A stretch of DNA of 9,778 nucleotides from JADIYM01 sp964641945. Its GTDB lineage: Bacteria > Acidobacteriota > Blastocatellia > UBA7656 > JADIYM01. Each line of letters starts with the position of its first letter. Position 1 is the first letter of the stretch. Positions 6,378 through 9,778 of the stretch are shown piece by piece. The notes below the pieces were generated by a model, which saw nothing but the letters and a program-made list of their open reading frames with translations, was not told the DNA's origin and searched no databases. Made by a program: the position numbers and the translations under genes. The stretch covers positions 1 through 9,778 of the forward strand of contig CAZXLQ010000203.1 in assembly GCA_964641945.1 (NCBI GenBank), in the 5' to 3' direction.

Positions 6378-8306
6378 ATGGGTGATCTCGACGTCCGGGC
6401 TGAGTCCGGCGGAGTTGGCCTTCGGGTCTTCATGCAACACCTCTTGCGTGACCTTCGGGCATTCGAGAGGATGATCGATCTCGGCCTGTTCGAGAGCGGC
6501 GTCAGCCGCATGGGTGCCGAACAGGAACTGTTCCTCGTGGACAGCTCGATGCGGCCTGCTCCGCGCTCGCTCGAGCTGCTCGACCGGATTCCCGATCCGC
6601 GATTCACGACCGAAATCGCTGCGTTCAATCTCGAGGTCAACATCGAACCGATGCTGCTCGAGGGTTCGTGCCTGTCGAGTCTCGAACGCCAGATCGGTGA
6701 AATCCTCGATGTCGTGCGAACCGTCGGCGAAGACCTGGATGTAGAGCCGGTTCTCGTCGGAATCCTGCCGACGATCCGCAAGTCTGACCTCGAGCTGACG
6801 AACCTGACTGGCGTCGCACGATACGCCGCGCTTAACGCCACTCTGGCTGCCCTGCGAGGCGGCGCGTTCGAGTTCCGCATCAAGGGCCTCGACGACCTGA
6901 TCGTCAAGCACGACAACGTGCTCATCGAAGGCTGCAACACCAGCTTCCAGTTGCACCTCCAGGTCGACATGGACACGTTCGCGGCGTCGTACAATTTCGC
7001 CCAGGCGATAACCGCGCCGACACTTGCCGCCGCCACGAACTCTCCGATTCTCTTCGGCCGCAGGCTGTGGAGCGAGACCCGCATCGCGCTATTCCAGCAA
7101 TCCGTCGACACGCGTGGCTCGAGCGACTGCATCCGCGAGCGAAGCCCGCGGGTGATGTTCGGAACACGGTGGGTAGAGAACTCGCCGCTCGATCTGTTCC
7201 GCGAAGACGTCACGAGATTCAGGGTGATCCTTGGCGGCGATGTGGTGGAGGACCCGCTCGAGATGATCGCGATGGGGCTGGTCCCCAGTCTGAGAGCCTT
7301 GCGCCTCTACAACGGGACTGTCTATCGATGGAATCGCGCCTGCTACGGGATCACCGATGGCCGGCCGCACATCCGGATCGAGAATCGGATCCTGCCATCG
7401 GGGCCGTCGGCGGTAGACGAAGTTGCGAATGCGGCGTTCTGGCTTGGGCTGATGAAGGCCGGGCCGGTCGAGTTCGGTGACGTTCAGACCAGGATGGCCT
7501 TCGACGACGCGAGGATGAACTTCGTCGCGGCGGCGCGGCTTGGCCTGGCCGCCCGCTTCAAGTGGCTCGACGGCGAAGAGATGTCGGCCCAGAAACTGAT
7601 CATCGATCGACTCATTCCCGTGGCTCGCCGCGGTCTGACCATGGCTGGCGTCGACGATGCGGAAGCCGATCGCTACCTGGGAATTCTCGGAGAGCGCGTC
7701 GGGAGTGGAAAAACGGGCTCGGCGTGGATGACTCAGTCGTTCAATTCCATGAAGAACCGTGGAAGGACCGGGCATCGCCTGCACGCCATCGTTGCCGCGA
7801 TGATCGATCGGCAGAAACAGAAGTTGCCGGTATCGAATTGGGAACCGGCTCAGATCGAGGAGGCAGGAAGCTCGATGCACAACGTCTCGCGAGTTGACCA
7901 GTACATGACGACGGATCTGTTCACGGTGCACGAGGACGAGCCGGTGGATCTGGTGGCCAGCATCATGGACTGGCGCCACGTTCGGCACGTACCGGTGGAG
8001 GACAACAACAACCAGATCGTGGGAATCGTGTCGTATCGGGCGCTGTTGCGGCTGATCGCGGGCGGATGGAGGCCAGGGCTGGCGGAACCTGTGCCGGTGT
8101 CGGAGGTCATGCGCCGCGATCCGGTATCGGTGACGCCGGAAACATCGACGCTCGAAGCCATCGAGTTGATGCGCGAGTTCGGCGTGAGCGCGTTGCCGGT
8201 CGTTCGTGACGGCACGCTCGTCGGCATCGTGTCGGAGCGGGATTTCATGGAAGTTGCTGGGTCGTTGCTCGAGGAGAGACTGCGAGGAACTGGAACGCAG
8301 ACCTGA
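6378..8306 (+). CDS. glutamate-cysteine ligase-like (GCS2) protein with two C-terminal CBS domains
   Basis: A 642-residue cytoplasmic protein. Residues about 20-490 resemble the GCS2 carboxylate-amine ligase family, which joins a glutamate gamma-carboxyl to an amine using ATP. Visible marks are GAEQELFLVD (46-55) with two acidic residues for metal binding, FNLEVNIEP (83-91), SFQLHLQVD (189-197) and HIRIENRILPSGPS (331-344). Residues about 505-562 (YMTTDLFTV...VGIVSYRALLRLI) and 574-630 (VMRRDPVSV...VGIVSERDFMEV) are a CBS pair, a module that commonly binds adenine nucleotides and could make the enzyme respond to energy state. The amine substrate is unknown: gamma-glutamylcysteine synthesis is possible but not shown. 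ATG 6378 overlaps an AGGA (6371-6374) that includes part of the upstream stop codon, which indicates translational coupling. Confidence 0.87.
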   Translation: MGDLDVRAESGGVGLRVFMQHLLRDLRAFERMIDLGLFESGVSRMGAEQELFLVDSSMRPAPRSLELLDRIPDPRFTTEIAAFNLEVNIEPMLLEGSCLSSLERQIGEILDVVRTVGEDLDVEPVLVGILPTIRKSDLELTNLTGVARYAALNATLAALRGGAFEFRIKGLDDLIVKHDNVLIEGCNTSFQLHLQVDMDTFAASYNFAQAITAPTLAAATNSPILFGRRLWSETRIALFQQSVDTRGSSDCIRERSPRVMFGTRWVENSPLDLFREDVTRFRVILGGDVVEDPLEMIAMGLVPSLRALRLYNGTVYRWNRACYGITDGRPHIRIENRILPSGPSAVDEVANAAFWLGLMKAGPVEFGDVQTRMAFDDARMNFVAAARLGLAARFKWLDGEEMSAQKLIIDRLIPVARRGLTMAGVDDAEADRYLGILGERVGSGKTGSAWMTQSFNSMKNRGRTGHRLHAIVAAMIDRQKQKLPVSNWEPAQIEEAGSSMHNVSRVDQYMTTDLFTVHEDEPVDLVASIMDWRHVRHVPVEDNNNQIVGIVSYRALLRLIAGGWRPGLAEPVPVSEVMRRDPVSVTPETSTLEAIELMREFGVSALPVVRDGTLVGIVSERDFMEVAGSLLEERLRGTGTQT

Positions 8307-8539
8307 GGCTTCCGCAAAGACGAGTCCACAGTTTCAGTTTCTGTCCGTGGGACGCTCGCTACCGCTCGCGGCTCGACGAACGGGGACAAAGGCTCCGGTC
8401 GGTTCCCTGGCGGTCGACTACTGTGCACAGCTACTCTCGGTCGGCCGGGGGAAATCACGGGCGTCGGTTCTGGACGAGGCCCGCTCGTTCGTCTCAACCA
8501 GACGCTGAACGAATGAAACGCGTGCTCAACGCATCAGTA

Positions 8540-8559
8540 CCGTGCGCGGTAGCGCACGG
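8540..8559 (+). promoter_or_regulatory. hairpin just upstream of the DinB-fold gene
   Basis: CCGTGCGC-GGTA-GCGCACGG is a perfect 8-bp stem with a 4-nt loop. It ends 10 nt before the Shine-Dalgarno. With no T-run it is not a standard terminator. It could be a leader structure or an operator palindrome for the downstream gene. Confidence 0.4.
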
Positions 8560-8569
8560 GTCATGTACC

Positions 8570-8574
8570 AGGAG
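8570..8574 (+). promoter_or_regulatory. Shine-Dalgarno of the DinB-fold gene
   Basis: AGGAG lies 5 nt before the ATG at 8580 and fixes that start. Confidence 0.7.
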
Positions 8575-8579
8575 AAGCA

Positions 8580-9047
8580 ATGAAGACATATCGCAAGGGT
8601 GCTGTCGGCGCGCTGATGGACGAATACGAGCGCGCCGTTGACGAGCTGATTCCGATACTCGGAGGCATGAGCGACGTCGAGTACGAGATCATTCGAGACA
8701 CGACTACTGACGACGAAAACTGCCGTTCGATTCAGACGATCCTCACGCACGTGGTCGGTGCCGGCTACGGTTACGCCGGAATGATGCGAGAGGCTTGGGG
8801 CATGGAGCGAATCGGCCGGGTCCGCGAGGCAATGACGAGGGATGAGGCCCCCGCGCGACTACGAGCGATGCTCGATTACACGATCGCCACGCTCGACGGA
8901 CACTGGAATCTCTCGGAAGAGGACTCCGTGGCGATGAAGATGCAGTCCAGCTGGGGACAGGTCTACGACTTCGAGCAACTGTTCGAGCACGCGATCGTTC
9001 ACGTCTCGCGCCACCGACGGCAGATCGAACGTTTTCTGGCTCGCTGA
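8580..9047 (+). CDS. DinB-family (four-helix, putative metal-binding) protein
   Basis: A 155-residue soluble protein with the size and pattern of the DinB/YfiT-like superfamily. The N-terminal helix has ALMDEYERAVDELIPIL. The first conserved histidine is H57 in QTILTHVVGAGYGYAGMM. The C-terminal helix EHAIVHVSRHRRQIERFL carries H137, H141 and H145. H57 with H141 and H145 matches the three-histidine metal site of the family. Members include thiol-dependent (mycothiol, bacillithiol) S-transferases, but many have no known function, and none is assigned here. It lacks the HX3HXE motif of the EgtB DinB domain. Strong Shine-Dalgarno at 8570-8574. A 110-nt gap follows before the next gene, so a shared operon is possible but not certain. 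Confidence 0.8.
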   Translation: MKTYRKGAVGALMDEYERAVDELIPILGGMSDVEYEIIRDTTTDDENCRSIQTILTHVVGAGYGYAGMMREAWGMERIGRVREAMTRDEAPARLRAMLDYTIATLDGHWNLSEEDSVAMKMQSSWGQVYDFEQLFEHAIVHVSRHRRQIERFLAR

Positions 9048-9157
9048 CTTTAAAACCGGGTTCGCAGGACTCGCGTCGTGGCGCATTCTGGCAACATTCT
9101 GGTTTGCGGCCACGAAGCCTTCCCGTTGGCGGAAGAATGAAACTGGACGGAACGGTC
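9048..9157 (+). promoter_or_regulatory. leader region with an 11-bp-spaced direct repeat
   Basis: CATTCTGG occurs at 9084-9091 and again at 9095-9102, exactly 11 bp (about one helical turn) apart, 56 nt before the DUF2277 start. This may be a binding site or part of a promoter for the DUF2277 and glycosylase genes. No clear -35/-10 pair is seen. Confidence 0.3.
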
Positions 9158-9433
9158 ATGTGTCGAAACATCAAGACTCTCTTCAACTTCGAGCCTCCGG
9201 CAACCGATGCCGAGATCCGCGATGCATCTCTACAGTTCGTTCGCAAGCTCAGCGGGTTTACGTCTCCTTCCGCAGCCAACAGGGCTGCGTTCGATCGTGC
9301 CGTCGAGCAGGTTTCGGCCTCGGCCCGTGAGCTGATCGACTCGCTGGTGACGTCCGCCGACCCTCGCGATCGCGAGGTCGAGGCCGCGCGTGCGCGAGCC
9401 CGAACTGCCGCTCGATTCGGACGGCCGTCGTGA
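9158..9433 (+). CDS. DUF2277 family protein
   Basis: A 91-residue protein of a family with no established function. The start at 9158 is chosen because the family characteristically begins MCRNIKTLFNFEPPAT, which matches here. Upstream in-frame starts (ATG 9137, TTG 9104) would add non-conserved residues. The body is helical: EIRDASLQFVRKLSGFTSPS, then NRAAFDRAVEQVSASARELIDSLV. It ends with a basic DREVEAARARARTAARFG segment, which looks like the usual C-terminus. It has no signal peptide, so it should be cytoplasmic. The next gene starts 48 nt downstream on the same strand, so the two may be co-transcribed. Confidence 0.85.
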   Translation: MCRNIKTLFNFEPPATDAEIRDASLQFVRKLSGFTSPSAANRAAFDRAVEQVSASARELIDSLVTSADPRDREVEAARARARTAARFGRPS

Positions 9434-9481
9434 ACCTCGGGCCGGCGTCGATGGCCGGAGGATTGTCGTAGGGCATCACCG

Positions 9482-9778
9482 ATGGGCTCATTCGAGTCAC
9501 TTCTGTTGGACGTCCGCTCGTGCACGATCTGCGCCGGGCACCTGCCGCTTGGACCACGGCCGGTCGTCCAGGTTCACCCTGCGGCCAGAATCCTGATCGT
9601 GGGACAGGCGCCGGGCCGGCGGGTACACGAGACGGGGCTGCCATTCAATGATCCTAGCGGCGATCGGCTTCGCGACTGGACGGGAATGTCGCGCGACGTG
9701 TTCTACGACGACAGGAAAGTCGCCCTCGTGCCGATGGGTTTCTGTTATCCGGGTACTGGAAAGGCCGGAGACCTGCCG
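9482..9778 (+). CDS. uracil-DNA glycosylase-family protein, 5' part (runs off the window)
   Basis: The first 99 codons are open to the window edge. The protein starts MGSFESLLLDVRSC, and C14 and C17 form CTIC before AGHLPLGPRPVVQ. Next comes ILIVGQAPG (37-45), the GQAPG active-site-type loop of family 4/5-like uracil-DNA glycosylases. It is followed by HETGLPFNDPSGDRLRDW and a VPMGFCYPGTGKAGDLP segment. The N-terminal cysteine pair may contribute to an iron-sulfur site if further cysteines follow beyond the edge. Expected role: base excision of uracil or a related lesion from DNA, but activity cannot be judged from half a protein. The ATG at 9482 has only a weak GGG-type ribosome site. Confidence 0.82.
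   Translation, partial: MGSFESLLLDVRSCTICAGHLPLGPRPVVQVHPAARILIVGQAPGRRVHETGLPFNDPSGDRLRDWTGMSRDVFYDDRKVALVPMGFCYPGTGKAGDLP

Larger units (their letters stand above)
8307..8579. other. intergenic region upstream of the DinB-fold gene
   Basis: There are 273 nt without a credible gene. TGTCC (8342-8346) pairs with GGACA (8384-8388) around a GC-rich, partly self-complementary interior (gacgctcgctaccgctcgcg). The right end has the hairpin at 8540-8559 and the Shine-Dalgarno of the next gene. No promoter or terminator could be called with confidence. Confidence 0.45.

Noticed and set aside
5945..7213. 422-residue minus-strand open frame across the FGE-fold and GCS2 genes
   Set aside because: It spans two confident plus-strand genes, is rich in Arg and Ser as is typical of shadow frames, and has no family match.
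9055..9080. tRNA-like gggttcgcaggactc sequence
   Set aside because: It resembles a T-loop only superficially; there is no acceptor stem or anticodon arm around it.
9362..9377. 16-bp perfect palindrome CCTCGCGATCGCGAGG containing GCGATCGC
   Set aside because: It lies inside the DUF2277 gene and follows from the codons for PRDRE in a GC-rich genome. A regulatory role there is unlikely.

Overview
The window is about 9.8 kb of GC-rich DNA carrying eight genes: two on the minus strand at the left and six on the plus strand to the right. High GC, many alternative start codons, large secreted FG-GAP proteins, FGE-sulfatase-fold proteins and palindromic intergenic repeats would suit a soil or sediment Acidobacteriota (Vicinamibacteria-like) genome. 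This placement is inferred from gene style only, as no rRNA or other marker is present.

Left part (1-2619, minus strand): a secreted diheme cytochrome c (2619 to 1801) is followed by an RsmB-family rRNA cytosine-C5 methyltransferase (about 1677 to 163). The gap between them is filled by a palindromic repeat built on 8-bp ACACGGAG-like units. A second copy of this repeat lies in the divergent intergenic region at 2749-2870. The extreme left end (1-90) holds a 42-bp tandem repeat.

Middle (2977-5289, plus): a 770-residue secreted protein with a beta-propeller-like array of FG-GAP/VCBS repeats and a separate C-terminal array of five 47-49 residue repeats.

Right part (5518-9778, plus): a secreted FGE-sulfatase-fold protein is translationally coupled (5-nt gap) to a glutamate-cysteine ligase-like (GCS2) protein that carries two C-terminal CBS domains. 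After a 273-nt gap come a DinB-fold protein, a DUF2277 protein starting MCRNI, and the first 99 codons of a uracil-DNA glycosylase-family protein that runs off the right edge.

No CRISPR array, tRNA, rRNA, transposase or phage gene was seen. The most notable points are the two palindromic repeat copies, one of which sits on the 5' end of the methyltransferase gene; the FGE-fold/GCS2-CBS pair; the fact that FGE-fold, GCS2 and DinB proteins (the domain types of ergothioneine enzymes EgtB and EgtA) lie together here, although the diagnostic residues do not support that pathway; and the modular C-terminal repeats of the FG-GAP protein. I did not find a clearly new multi-gene system.
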